From: Onishia niordana
GTDB taxonomy: Bacteria > Pseudomonadota > Gammaproteobacteria > Pseudomonadales > Halomonadaceae
Reading direction: 5' to 3'
NCBI RefSeq assembly: GCF_004798965.1
Contig: NZ_SDSD01000001.1
Location: 124,001 to 188,000 of the forward strand
DNA: 64,000 bases
Under the pieces are notes generated by a model. It was given only the letters and a program-made list of their open reading frames with translations, was not told where the DNA came from and did no database searches. Each line of letters begins with the position of its first letter. The stretch's first letter is position 1. This document shows positions 48,297 through 57,588 of this stretch, piece after piece. The position numbers and the translations under genes are program-made.

Positions 48297-49046
48297 CTAA
48301 ATTGCCATTCCACCTTCAAAAACCTCCATCTTTCTTTCTACATAAGGTACCTCCGACACCTTCTCCCTTATAAAGGCAACTCGCTGATTTTCTTCACCCT
48401 TTTTGCAAAACAAGGTGCGATATCCATTCTGTTTAACACCTTCACTTGTATGAAAGGTAAACCGGAGCCCAATCAGTCGACGTTTCCTCCAAAGAGCCAC
48501 TTCTTCCACATCCTGCCAAGAAGCGCTGCAATGCTCTTCACCCCTCACAAGTTTTTGGTAGCTACCGGCGTTCCCCATCGACAATGCAATCAGCCCAAAA
48601 CCAGCTGGGCCAACTGCACCAAGAATAAAATAAGGATTGAAGAAGGTGGCCACCAAAACGGCAACACCGGAAACTATCGCGGTCCACTTCATCACCGGCT
48701 TCACCGAATCAATCTGAGGTTTCCATGAGAACATCTCATAGCCTTTATCCGTCAACCGATAGACGATAATAGAGGTTTGATGAGTCATACTCATCACTAT
48801 GGGCATCATAAGAATAGACATAACAATTAATGACATTGAATAGTCATCAACAACACCTCCCCCCTGGAAATAAATCAAAGCCCATAGACCCCCCCCTACA
48901 AGAAGGTAGGTACCCAAGAAAACCATATTCCCCACAAGGATGTTATAGTCTCTCACCCTGATTTGCCAGCTCATAACTTCGGGTTCAGCAGCACGTTCCC
49001 AGGGCATCTCAGGCACATAATTTTTTTTTGGCTGAATAAACCACAT
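48297..49046 (-). CDS. Multi-pass membrane protein of the T6SS locus
   Basis: A 249-residue protein (a GTG one codon earlier is an alternative start) with about four membrane segments (near 40-60, 70-92, 118-135, 138-158) and a soluble C-terminal part of about 80 residues containing a DVEEVALWRKRRLIGLRFTFHT block. I do not recognise the family. It is not clearly related to the tandem paralogues but sits in the same array, in the same direction, between two copies of the intergenic repeat, so it may be immunity to a different effector. It also contains an eight-G run (complement of 48889-48896), a six-G run (complement of 48859-48864) and a nine-A run in its first codons, all in frame as written. 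Confidence 0.75.
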   Translation of the reverse strand: MWFIQPKKNYVPEMPWERAAEPEVMSWQIRVRDYNILVGNMVFLGTYLLVGGGLWALIYFQGGGVVDDYSMSLIVMSILMMPIVMSMTHQTSIIVYRLTDKGYEMFSWKPQIDSVKPVMKWTAIVSGVAVLVATFFNPYFILGAVGPAGFGLIALSMGNAGSYQKLVRGEEHCSASWQDVEEVALWRKRRLIGLRFTFHTSEGVKQNGYRTLFCKKGEENQRVAFIREKVSEVPYVERKMEVFEGGMAI

Positions 49047-49116
49047 CACACAAACACCTTTTCATAAATTCTGAATATAAAATATTTAAACACTAGCCTC
49101 ACCATTCATCATACAT

Positions 49117-49554
49117 TCAAGCTGGCACCGTCAGGTTGAACATACGACCTATCGCTTGTCGAACAGGGGAATTCTCCCCCAGTTCCAGGTTAAAGCCACC
49201 CGAATCTGCCTCTTGCTTATAAAAAACAAAGTCAGCGCCATTAGTGGAGCTCAGTAGCGTCGCCGGATAATCGATCGACAGCGAGAATTCCGCCTCCGGG
49301 GCTTGTACATCGGCAGGCAACCAGGCCTGCCAGACGCGTGACTCTTGCGGGCCATAGTCCGCCGATGCCGCCAGTTCATCGGGCGAGCGCTCATTTCGAT
49401 CCGCGAAATTTGCAGCCGGCGCCCAGAAACCCTGGCTCGCATTATGAGATAGCTTGAGCTTTTCCCCCGCCAGCATCGAGGGCAGCGCAATCTTGAGCCA
49501 GTACCCTTGATGAACCTGAATCGATGCCCGCCCCCGGTAGCCAAGCGTGGTCAC
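49117..49554 (-). CDS. Unknown protein, probably a C-terminal gene fragment
   Basis: A frame of 145 residues if started at a GTG (49554). No ATG exists, but the frame stays open upstream to about 49665 and would add residues such as NQYLSLIFLLYQPSARLEP before meeting a stop inside the intergenic repeat. The part seen has a beta-rich character (GYWLKIALPSMLAGEKLKLS, SLSIDYPATLL) and no signal peptide or membrane segment. It looks like the 3' end of a larger gene whose 5' part was lost when the array repeat was placed next to it. I cannot name the family. Expression is doubtful. Confidence 0.5.
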   Translation of the reverse strand: MTTLGYRGRASIQVHQGYWLKIALPSMLAGEKLKLSHNASQGFWAPAANFADRNERSPDELAASADYGPQESRVWQAWLPADVQAPEAEFSLSIDYPATLLSSTNGADFVFYKQEADSGGFNLELGENSPVRQAIGRMFNLTVPA

Positions 49555-49630
49555 CGGCTCCAGGCGGGCCGATGGCTGGTAGAGCAGAAAAATCAGGGAC
49601 AGGTACTGATTAAAGTTAAAGCCTTGAAGA

Positions 49631-49702
49631 ACGCTACCGCCGGGGCAGACGGCAGCGCGCCTTCCCTAGAGAGAATCAATGGGTACGGCGTCCTTGCCGT
49701 GC
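49631..49702. repeat. Array repeat, copy E (diverged long form)
   Basis: ACGCTACCGCCGGGGCAGAC at the left and GGTACGGCGTCCTTGCCGTGC at the right mark a diverged long copy between the gene fragment and the effector-linked immunity gene. Most of the hairpin is kept. Confidence 0.75.
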
Positions 49703-49757
49703 TTTGGCGACTCGCCGATCCGATGACGAGACCGTGGGTTATAAAGTGTGCAGTACG

Positions 49758-50753
49758 TCAGCGAAGCCGGATATTCTTGCGGTACTTGTCTTCTTGAATC
49801 TTCTTAATCTCGCCCTCGGTCTTGTCGCGCCAGAAACGAGGATTACGCCGACGACGCTTGTCCGCCTTGGCGGTGGTCGGATCCTTGTGACGATGGATCT
49901 CCAGGCCTGGGACGTCCGGTAGCGGCTGGGACACATCCATATAGCGCTGCAGAAAGTGCCAGCCGGCAATTAACTCCCCTTGCATCTTTGTCGAGGGAAA
50001 GAAACTCTTCATCTTCTGCGAGACACCCGTCTTAGGGTGATGAAGAATCAACGTATAGGTAGCGCTGCCCTGAGTATCGGGCGAGCTCTGCAGGTAGGCA
50101 TCGAATTCGTAGAATGGGGCTTCGACACGCTTCTTCCACGCTTTCTTTGGATTATAGAGGGTCAAGTTCCCTGTTTGTCGATCAGCTTTCCACACTGGAC
50201 CTTTACGCAGACCAAGAAAGATATCTGGGCGTTTCTTTTCCAGAAAATCACCGACCTTCCAAAAAAAAACGGAAGCCAAAAAAATCGGAGAAAGCAAGAA
50301 AAAAAAACCCTCCACGACTTCCAGGTAATCCTTAAAATCAAACCCTTTTGTCGGCAAATATAGCAAATATATTAAGAGAAAAAAAACAAAACCAATGGCC
50401 GATATATATGAAAAGCCTTTTCCAAAAGCAGTAGCCATATAAAAAACAACCGCTGTCGTCTTGTAGTTTGGCGGCATCATGGCCTGATGATCATAGCGAG
50501 CCTTGAGCTGTTTAAAGATAGCTTCACCTTCAACACCAGAGGTCTGGCGTTTCTCCTCCTCGACTTCTGCCATCTCGATATGACTAGGATCGTACATTTC
50601 CTTGGGACCGGTATCCTGGGTCTTGCGATCCCAAGACAGCCGGCTGCCGAAGATTTTCTCGCGTTCGGGATTCTCCTCCTCCCAGTTCCTACGCTGATCG
50701 GGCGTATAGGCCGTGTCGGCGTAGTAGCCGTCGAAGGTCTCGTTAACGGACAT
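49758..50753 (-). CDS. Putative immunity protein of the VasX-like effector
   Basis: A 331-residue membrane protein whose first codons overlap the end of the effector gene by 11 bases, the usual position of a cognate T6SS immunity gene. It has a soluble, charged N-terminal part (about 1-90), about three hydrophobic segments (near 95-112, 117-133 and 143-165) and a C-terminal soluble domain. FYEFDAYLQSSPDTQGSATYT, MDVSQPLPDVPGLEIHRHKDPTT and FWRD link it to the three tandem paralogues further on, which are therefore probable duplicates of the immunity type. A multi-pass immunity protein suits a toxin that acts on the inner membrane, as TsiV2 does for VasX in Vibrio cholerae. The middle of the gene is A-rich with several homopolymer runs of 7-9 A. 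Confidence 0.85.
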   Translation of the reverse strand: MSVNETFDGYYADTAYTPDQRRNWEEENPEREKIFGSRLSWDRKTQDTGPKEMYDPSHIEMAEVEEEKRQTSGVEGEAIFKQLKARYDHQAMMPPNYKTTAVVFYMATAFGKGFSYISAIGFVFFLLIYLLYLPTKGFDFKDYLEVVEGFFFLLSPIFLASVFFWKVGDFLEKKRPDIFLGLRKGPVWKADRQTGNLTLYNPKKAWKKRVEAPFYEFDAYLQSSPDTQGSATYTLILHHPKTGVSQKMKSFFPSTKMQGELIAGWHFLQRYMDVSQPLPDVPGLEIHRHKDPTTAKADKRRRRNPRFWRDKTEGEIKKIQEDKYRKNIRLR

Positions 50754-53700
50754 CGAGGGTTTCCTTGATCCAGTAATCGTCAGGGTCGCTCAGTACCACG
50801 GCACCATCATCCAGCGGCGCAGGCGCGGGGAAAATATGCGGCAACAAAGGCGGGCGCCGCGCAGGCTCCCTGAACTGCAAGCGAACGTCCCAGCGGTAGG
50901 ACGCGAAGCTGCCGAAGCCGTGCCGCCGCTCAGTAGCGGGAGCAGGCGTGTGCAGAAAGTAACTAATCTTGTAGTGCCCTATCCGGGTCAGAATTGGATG
51001 CCGTCGCGTGGTAGCGCTTCGCTCCCAGATGGTCCCTGACGGCGAGCTAGTACGCGTTCCCAGCACGCGCTCCAACACCACGTTGTCTTCGAGTTCGCTT
51101 CCCATTCCAGGCAGGGCACTGCGCACCTCAATGGCGGTATTGATATCCTGCAGGCTGTCCTGCATCTGCCAGACACTACCTCGCATCAGGTTCATGCTGG
51201 ATGTCTCGGCGCGCCGTATCTTCGACAGCAAGGCATCCCGTTCCACCACCGAGACGCGCCGCGCCGTGATCTGGATATTGGCTAGAACGCCCTGCAGGCG
51301 ATAGTAAGCTTCCACCGGCTCCTGCAACCAGGGTGCATCATCGCGCTGGTCCCCGAAGGGGCCGTGCTTCAACCACTGCTCCATGGGGCCATCCATCAGC
51401 AATATGCCGGAGACACCGCCTCCCAGGAGTAGGGCCAGACCGATCCAGCCCACCGGGCCACCGAAGACCATCAACAGCGTCGCACCGGTGGCAGCGGTGG
51501 CGAAGGCGATGCCCGCATCCGTATCCCCTTCATCGAAGCGTTCGAAGGCTTCCCAAGTCATGGTGATGGCCAGCAATAAAGCTGAGCCCTTCGCCACCAG
51601 CCAGTTGACGGTGATGAGCTCAGGGAACAGCCTTGCGATAATACCGCCCCCTTGGTTCCGCTTTAACACCTTTTGGCTGATTTCGCTGACTCTAGCAATG
51701 GGCTGAGGAGCCTGATGACGCTTTGTTATGTAGTCACTTATATTTAACCCTGCCAGTCCAAGATCCACCAAGGCTGAAAATGCATATAGCCCAGACTTAC
51801 TTACCGCTCCCTCTTTTGAAGCTGCTAACAAGCTCTGATGCAAATTTATCGCTTCAACAACAACCAGAATATACGGCAGCTTGGTTACCTCGGCAGCCCG
51901 TTCCGCAAAGCCAATACGCTGCCGCCCCTGACGCGCCATATGGGCTGCGTTGGAGTCGGCATCGACGACAATAAAACGAATCTCCCTGGCCTCACCCAGC
52001 TCGGCCATCGAACGCAACCGCTGCCGATTGGTGCCGCCAGTCAGAATCTCTTCACCATTCTCCGTGCGGAACACCTCGCCATAGAAGCGGCGGTGATGGT
52101 TGCTGGCGAGGTATTCTCGCTCGGCCTTGTCGAGACCGAAGGTGAGCCCCGAGGCCACATCTTCCACACCCAGGATCACCTTGCGGCCGAGATCCACCTC
52201 GCCGAGCGGCTGGAAGGTCAGCTCACCGATCAGATTTGGCAAGGCACTACGCGAGGCATTGAAGGCCGGCAGGTAGAGGCGTGCTTTCATGGCAGTCCGC
52301 TCGCCCTCTTCTGCCACCTGACTGAGCAGGTTCTTGCCGCTCTCGGCGATCTTGCCAAGAATCCCGTCCAGGGTATTGGCCCAACGCTTGAGCTCGCCCG
52401 TGCCACTGCTGTTGGCCGCCATGGCCGCGGGCAGCGCCGCCCACCAGGCCTGCAGTTCATCCGGTGCCGGCGGCTCGGAACGCTCACCTTCCTGTGATAG
52501 TGCCAACGCGCGGAAGAGGCCGCTGCCGTCGTTGATTTCGTTCTCGGGGAGTACGAAAGGCGCATCCACCGGGTGCGCCTCGGCATCCGGGAAGCACATG
52601 GCATGTAACGGCTCGCTGCTGCCCTCCTCCAGCAGTCGCTGCAAGGTATGGGCGGCCTTCTCGGTCTGGGGCGTCCCAAACTGGTCGGCGATATCACCAT
52701 CCCACAGGGTATCGCTGCGCTGGCGATCCATGCTCAGGCAGGTGAAGCACAGCTGCGACAGGTAGAACCCCGCCAGGTAATCGCCGCCCTCCAGGCTGAA
52801 GAGGTCACCCAGTACTAACTGGGTCTCATGATCCCCGATCAGTTCGGCCAGCCGGCCCTGGTGGGACTCCCAGAGTTCATGCGCTATGTCGCGCGCCAGG
52901 GTAGCGACGGCAGTATGGAACTTGCCGGCCCGGTAATTGAGCGCCTCGCCGTCGGCGACGTCGTGATAGGGGTTCTCCTGGCCTCGAATGCGCTGGGGCA
53001 TGACGCGCTTCTGCAGCATAACGGCACTGCGATGGTGCGGTTGCTGAGCACAGTGCTCCAGCAACAGCGATAGGTAATGCTGGGCGAGCTGCGTCTGCTC
53101 CAGGGCATGACTCAGGTCAAACAGGGTATCGTTCAGTACCAAACCGGGGATCTCCCGGGCTCGGGCATCCGCCAGCACATCACTGCCGGCAGGCGCTGCC
53201 TCCTTGAGGGCCGACCCGCCCCCATCGCTCTCATTTTCGCTCGTCGGCCTACCTTCGGCACAGATGCTTTCCATGGCCGCGGCCCTTAGCCCGGCCTCCA
53301 GGGCCAGGGGGGAGTCGGACATCTTGGCCTTGTTCCAGGCCCCACTGATGGCCTCGCTGCCGCCCGCGGCGAGCTGGCGCTGCTCGGCCTCCGCCTGAGC
53401 ATAGCGGGAAGAGACGACCTCACCGCTCAGGTCTTCGGTCCATAGGGGCGGATGGGCAATGCGACGCTCCAGCCCAGGACAGCGTTCGCGCTGCACCGGT
53501 AATGTCGAGGCGGACAGTAACCGACCGCTGCGAACGTCATCCCTCGGATGGGAGAGCGATACGGACTGAAAGCGCCGCTGGCGCTCGCTGTCGTTGGCCT
53601 CGAGGTAGTTCAGGCGCGGCGCCGACCACTGGACCTCGGAAAAGGCCACCCTGACCGCCGATGAGAACCAGGCGAGGTCCTTTCGAGCCGGCAGCCATAC

Positions 53701-54279
53701 TTCGCTCAACGGCGTACCGACACTCTCGCGGCAGTTGTCGGTATAGAGGCCCTCGCCATCGCGGTGGCGTGACAGGTCGACATCCCGAAACTCCCACTGC
53801 CCCTGGTCGGTGATCGAGACCTCGATCTCGCGCCAGATGGCGCCTCGGTAATGGATGTACAGATAACCTGAGCGCACCGGCAAGGCATGCGACTCACCAT
53901 CCCGCAATGATGCCCAAAGCGCCATTGGCATCACGGGTTGCACCACGTGATGCTGCCACGTGGTCTGGTGGGGATGCTCCTGCCAGGGCGTCTCGCTGAC
54001 CTCCCGAAAAAGCGGCACCTGGATGGGGGTACCCTGCTCAGAAGCGATTTCCAGCCATACATTGCGGGACGGTTCGTCGGTCCAGTCCCAGCCATGGATA
54101 TGGCTCACGGGATCGGCCACGTCTTCCTCTTTCAGCCGTTCGGCTATCGCCGACTGTTCCTGTTGATCCTCGAGATCATAGAAGACGAAGCGATGCCCTT
54201 CGGGATGCTGCTTACCCATGACTTGAATAAAGAGTTTCGGGGGTTCACATGCCTTGTGTTGACTGAGTTCCTGGCTCAT
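50743..54279 (-). CDS. VasX-like T6SS effector (BTH_I2691-type)
   Basis: A 1178-residue protein, starting MSQELSQHKACEPPKLF in a 4-base ATGA overlap with the DUF4123 adaptor gene. The N-terminal 200 residues fit the VasX N-terminal region: the YDLEDQQEQ, SGYLYIHYRGAIWREIEV and GEGLYTDNCRESVGTPLSEVWLPA blocks. A long alpha-helical middle follows, then a hydrophobic block near 890-965 with at least two membrane segments (LVAKGSALLLAITM and FATAATGATLLMVFGGPVGW onwards) and a soluble C terminus of about 210 residues. VasX of V. cholerae is a colicin-like effector that permeabilises the inner membrane of prey; the same action is inferred. Context (VgrG, adaptor, membrane immunity protein) fully agrees. 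Confidence 0.88.
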   Translation of the reverse strand: MSQELSQHKACEPPKLFIQVMGKQHPEGHRFVFYDLEDQQEQSAIAERLKEEDVADPVSHIHGWDWTDEPSRNVWLEIASEQGTPIQVPLFREVSETPWQEHPHQTTWQHHVVQPVMPMALWASLRDGESHALPVRSGYLYIHYRGAIWREIEVSITDQGQWEFRDVDLSRHRDGEGLYTDNCRESVGTPLSEVWLPARKDLAWFSSAVRVAFSEVQWSAPRLNYLEANDSERQRRFQSVSLSHPRDDVRSGRLLSASTLPVQRERCPGLERRIAHPPLWTEDLSGEVVSSRYAQAEAEQRQLAAGGSEAISGAWNKAKMSDSPLALEAGLRAAAMESICAEGRPTSENESDGGGSALKEAAPAGSDVLADARAREIPGLVLNDTLFDLSHALEQTQLAQHYLSLLLEHCAQQPHHRSAVMLQKRVMPQRIRGQENPYHDVADGEALNYRAGKFHTAVATLARDIAHELWESHQGRLAELIGDHETQLVLGDLFSLEGGDYLAGFYLSQLCFTCLSMDRQRSDTLWDGDIADQFGTPQTEKAAHTLQRLLEEGSSEPLHAMCFPDAEAHPVDAPFVLPENEINDGSGLFRALALSQEGERSEPPAPDELQAWWAALPAAMAANSSGTGELKRWANTLDGILGKIAESGKNLLSQVAEEGERTAMKARLYLPAFNASRSALPNLIGELTFQPLGEVDLGRKVILGVEDVASGLTFGLDKAEREYLASNHHRRFYGEVFRTENGEEILTGGTNRQRLRSMAELGEAREIRFIVVDADSNAAHMARQGRQRIGFAERAAEVTKLPYILVVVEAINLHQSLLAASKEGAVSKSGLYAFSALVDLGLAGLNISDYITKRHQAPQPIARVSEISQKVLKRNQGGGIIARLFPELITVNWLVAKGSALLLAITMTWEAFERFDEGDTDAGIAFATAATGATLLMVFGGPVGWIGLALLLGGGVSGILLMDGPMEQWLKHGPFGDQRDDAPWLQEPVEAYYRLQGVLANIQITARRVSVVERDALLSKIRRAETSSMNLMRGSVWQMQDSLQDINTAIEVRSALPGMGSELEDNVVLERVLGTRTSSPSGTIWERSATTRRHPILTRIGHYKISYFLHTPAPATERRHGFGSFASYRWDVRLQFREPARRPPLLPHIFPAPAPLDDGAVVLSDPDDYWIKETLDVR

Positions 54280-55136
54280 CGGGCGCTCCGTTTCCCATGA
54301 TCTACGATTGGCTCTCGCCATGTCTCCCAACGCTGCTTAAGGGATACGTCCTCGATCCTCGCCAGGAGGTCTTCGGCTGGCCATTTTCGACTGTCCGCAA
54401 AGAATTTCCGTCGCTGATCGGCCGGTATCCCCTGAGTTTCGGCTAGCTGGAAAGCGGCCCAAAAGTGTCGACACGATTCGGCCTCCTCCAGACGATCGCC
54501 GGGCCGCCGGTAGATCCGCCAGTCGCGCTGCTGGCGCATGTAGACCTCAAGGGCACGTTCCTGGCTGCTAGAGAGTGGGATCGGCGATGACGAGTCGCTC
54601 GGCGATACTGACGTTTCCTGAACGTCACCTGTCCCGAAGCCATACCAGCCGAGCCCGACGTCCGCCTGCTGGGCTAGGGTTCCGCCGAACCAGACCCAAC
54701 GCTCCAGCGGTCCCAGCCACTCGGCACCGGGCTGCGCTTCCGGGGAGAACAGCACGGCGGCCACGGCCGGATGATAGAAGCGCACCATGCCGAGTCGCTC
54801 GCCATAGAAGCGCACGGCCAGGCAACGGCGCAGGTGATCCAGGACCTCCGCCTCGGCGGCGTGGCTTGTCACCAGGATACCCGGGAAACGTCCGCCGACG
54901 GGGTCTTCCCGAAAAATCTGGAACAACTCACTGCGCAAGCTATCTACACGGATGACCAGCGGGCTGTACTTCAGGAAGCCGGAATAAGGAGTTTCCAGGA
55001 AGAGCCACTCGTATTCGGGCGTCGTCGACAGCTCATACAACGCCTTCAGGGTCGCCCCTGTTTCCTCGAGCAGCAGCCAGCGGCCGGCACCATCGTCAAG
55101 CAGTGCCTCCAGCTTATCCACGCGCGCCGCCTCCAT
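54276..55136 (-). CDS. DUF4123 T6SS effector adaptor (VasW/Tap-like)
   Basis: A 286-residue protein with the DUF4123 pattern: EYEWLFLETPYSGFLKYSPLVI near the start, GILVTSHAAEAEVLDHLRRCLAVRF in the middle and RFYHPAVAAVLF, then a helical C-terminal part with YMRQQRDWRIYRRPGD. DUF4123 proteins load a specific effector onto its VgrG and are not secreted themselves. It overlaps both neighbours: its ATG with the vgrG stop (TGATG) and its stop with the effector start (ATGA). The three are thus made together. Confidence 0.92.
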   Translation of the reverse strand: MEAARVDKLEALLDDGAGRWLLLEETGATLKALYELSTTPEYEWLFLETPYSGFLKYSPLVIRVDSLRSELFQIFREDPVGGRFPGILVTSHAAEAEVLDHLRRCLAVRFYGERLGMVRFYHPAVAAVLFSPEAQPGAEWLGPLERWVWFGGTLAQQADVGLGWYGFGTGDVQETSVSPSDSSSPIPLSSSQERALEVYMRQQRDWRIYRRPGDRLEEAESCRHFWAAFQLAETQGIPADQRRKFFADSRKWPAEDLLARIEDVSLKQRWETWREPIVDHGKRSAR

Positions 55137-57268
55137 CAGGAGGCCGCATTACGGCAGGGGCAATCGCTCAGCGGACAGCTGCCGTCCATCTGCTTCTGAC
55201 AGCGTTCCACCAGCGGAATGTCGTCCGCCATGGCCTGATCGAGACGCTTACCGAACACCGGCCCCATGGTGGTGTCCTCATGCGTCTCCTCCGTCGCTTC
55301 TCCCGGCAACGTCGGCGCCTGGGCGCTCTGGCCGGTGCCGCTGCCGGGGCTGCCGCCGGAGTTGATCTTCACACTCGGGCCGACGATGGTCACGCCACTG
55401 GGATCGAGCTTCACGAAGCTGCCGCCTGCCTTCAAGGTGATCTCTGCGCCGGCCTCGACTACTACCTTCATGCCGGCCTTGTGGTGCACCTCGCTGCCGG
55501 CCTCGACGAGCTGGGAACGGCCGATCTTCTCGTGGCGGGTCTGGCCCACGCTCAAGTGGTCGTCGCCGTCGATCTGGCTGCGGCGTTCGCCGTGCACGGT
55601 GAGGTGGTCGTCGCGGTCGAGCTCCTCGATGCGGTCGCGCTTGACCTTGAGGTGGCTGTCGCGGCGGATCTCTTCGGTGCGGTCGTTCTCGGTCAGCAGT
55701 TCCAGGTCCTTCTGGGCGTGCAGCCAGATCTGTTCCTGGTCGTGCTGGTCCTCGAAGCGCAGCTCGTTGAAGCCCTCGCCCTGGTGGGTCTGGGTGCGCA
55801 GCACGGTGCGGGTCTTGTGCTCGGGCAGCGAATACGGCGGGGTGTTGACCGCGTGATAGGTACGGCCGGTGATCAGCGGCTGGTCGGGGTCACCTTCCAG
55901 GAAGGAGACGATCACCTCGTGGCCGATGCGCGGGATCGCCATCATGCCATAGCCGCCGCCGGCCCAGCCCTGGCTGACCCGCAGCCAGGCGCTGGCCGTT
56001 TCATCGGGCGCTGCGTAGCGGTCCCAGGGGAACTGGCAACGCACGCGGCCGTGCTCGTCACAGTGGATCTCTTCGCCCTCGGGGCCGACCACGAAGGCCA
56101 CCTGGGGACCGTCAACCCGCGGTTTGGGCTGAGGTGCGGGGCGCCAGGCGGCGTCGTCCGGGGTCAGCGCGAGGCGGTTGTGGTAGCGGGTCATGGCTTC
56201 CGCGCCTGCCCGATCTCGCAGGCCTTGCGCCTGAACAGCATCCTCCTCCAGGGCCTGGGGCTGCTCGCCCTCGTGAATCACGCTGACCACTTGCCAGCCG
56301 CGATTGAAGTCGCCGACGTCGTGGTCGGCCAGGCTGAAGCGCGTGCCCGGGGAAAGCTCGGGCAGGTCGCTCTCGCCGTTGAGCGTCAGGGCGTCGTGGC
56401 GCAGGTGCTCGAGGCGGTGGCGGGTGAAGGCCTGGCCGGAGGCGTCGGCCTTGTAGCGGCCCGGATAGTCGTAATGTTCATAGTCTTCGCGCTGGCTGTG
56501 CTGCTCTAACCCTTTGCCCTGCTGGTCGTGGAGCTGGCCATAAGCGGGCTGCTTGAAGCTGTAGTCCTTGAGCTGGGCGCGGGCCGGGCGTACTCGGGCG
56601 GTCTGGGTCAGTCGCCGCAGGTGGCGCTTGGGCGCGCTGCCGCCGGCGCGATGATGATAGGTGCGCTCACCGAGCCCGGTGAGCACCTGAGGATCGTCGG
56701 CGAACACCAGGCGGTGGGCCCCAAGGTCGGCATCCTCGAACTCATGGAAATAGAAGAGCCCTTCCTCGGCGGCCAGGCGCTCGATGAAGTCGAGATCGGT
56801 CTCGCGGTACTGCACGCAGTACTCGCGCTCCTCGGGCTCACGAGTCACCGCGAAGGCCACATCGGTGAGGCCGCGCTCCTCGCACAGGGTATTGATGATG
56901 GTCAGCGGCGAGACGCGCTGGAAGATCCGCGCATTCTGGCGCAGCGAGAGGCGCCACAGCGAGGGGCGGATCACCACCTCGTAATGGCTGCGGCGATGGC
57001 CGCGGTCGCCGCGCCCGAACTCGGCCACGATGCCGTGAACGCGGCGCTGGGCCACGCCGTCCTGCCACACGGTGAGGCTCGCCGGGCGGTCGAGCAGCGC
57101 CTCGGGAGAAAGATCGGCGACGCGGCTGGCGAAGCGCACCCGCAGATGAAAAGGCGCCGAGAGCGCCTCTTCCTGGGTGAAGTCGATCACCGAAAGCTTG
57201 GCCTCGCCGGACTCAGCAGAGACGCCGGCGAGGCTCAGGGTAAATTGCAGTCCGCTGCGGTCGGCCAT
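55136..57268 (-). CDS. vgrG: T6SS spike protein VgrG (TssI)
   Basis: A 710-residue VgrG. The gp27-like part (about 1-380) starts with a FTLSLAGV strand and contains [28 protein letters not shown]; the OB/gp5 part holds [11 protein letters not shown] and [32 protein letters not shown]; and the needle part has repeated [15 protein letters not shown] segments ending in a DUF2345-like [12 protein letters not shown] region. After the needle comes a 75-residue tail with four cysteines ([16 protein letters not shown]) that may bind metal or the adaptor. It is the carrier for the VasX-like effector next to it. It begins 1 base after PAAR. Confidence 0.96.
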   Translation of the reverse strand: MADRSGLQFTLSLAGVSAESGEAKLSVIDFTQEEALSAPFHLRVRFASRVADLSPEALLDRPASLTVWQDGVAQRRVHGIVAEFGRGDRGHRRSHYEVVIRPSLWRLSLRQNARIFQRVSPLTIINTLCEERGLTDVAFAVTREPEEREYCVQYRETDLDFIERLAAEEGLFYFHEFEDADLGAHRLVFADDPQVLTGLGERTYHHRAGGSAPKRHLRRLTQTARVRPARAQLKDYSFKQPAYGQLHDQQGKGLEQHSQREDYEHYDYPGRYKADASGQAFTRHRLEHLRHDALTLNGESDLPELSPGTRFSLADHDVGDFNRGWQVVSVIHEGEQPQALEEDAVQAQGLRDRAGAEAMTRYHNRLALTPDDAAWRPAPQPKPRVDGPQVAFVVGPEGEEIHCDEHGRVRCQFPWDRYAAPDETASAWLRVSQGWAGGGYGMMAIPRIGHEVIVSFLEGDPDQPLITGRTYHAVNTPPYSLPEHKTRTVLRTQTHQGEGFNELRFEDQHDQEQIWLHAQKDLELLTENDRTEEIRRDSHLKVKRDRIEELDRDDHLTVHGERRSQIDGDDHLSVGQTRHEKIGRSQLVEAGSEVHHKAGMKVVVEAGAEITLKAGGSFVKLDPSGVTIVGPSVKINSGGSPGSGTGQSAQAPTLPGEATEETHEDTTMGPVFGKRLDQAMADDIPLVERCQKQMDGSCPLSDCPCRNAAS

Positions 57269-57269
57269 G

Positions 57270-57557
57270 TCAGCTGCCCTCCCCGCTGGCGCTGCCGATC
57301 ACCACGCCGCCGCAATCGACGGCATGGCCGGTCAGAGCGGCTGGCTTGCCGTCGATCAGGATGCTGCCCGAGCCCCCGGCGATGGCGCGCGGGTGGGGGC
57401 CGTGGTCCGGCTTGTCATGGGGGGCCAGGGGGTCTCCCTGGCGGGCCACGGGCTTGCCGTCAATCATCGTCGTCGGGCTACCGGCGGTCACCGGCGTGGG
57501 GGGAAAGCCCTCGTGGTCGGTACCCTGATCCCCCAGCAATACGAACTTGCTTCCCAT
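57270..57557 (-). CDS. PAAR-domain spike tip protein
   Basis: A 95-residue PAAR protein starting [20 protein letters not shown] with an AGGAGGA site upstream. PAAR repeats are seen as [39 protein letters not shown] and their zinc-binding His and Cys. It forms the sharpened tip on VgrG. There is no toxin extension. It lies directly before vgrG and after a GNAT gene. Confidence 0.93.
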   Translation of the reverse strand: MGSKFVLLGDQGTDHEGFPPTPVTAGSPTTMIDGKPVARQGDPLAPHDKPDHGPHPRAIAGGSGSILIDGKPAALTGHAVDCGGVVIGSASGEGS

Positions 57558-57588
57558 GCGTCGTCCTCCTGCCAATGCGCGTCGCCGT

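Noticed and set aside
44053..49702. Integron cassette array (attC sites)
   Set aside because: The genes share one direction and a repeat with a hairpin, but the repeat lacks the paired RYYYAAC/GTTRRRY ends of attC, and no integrase gene is seen.
44053..49702. CRISPR array
   Set aside because: Repeats are about 1.2-1.4 kb apart for the most part with protein-coding genes between them, not short unique spacers.
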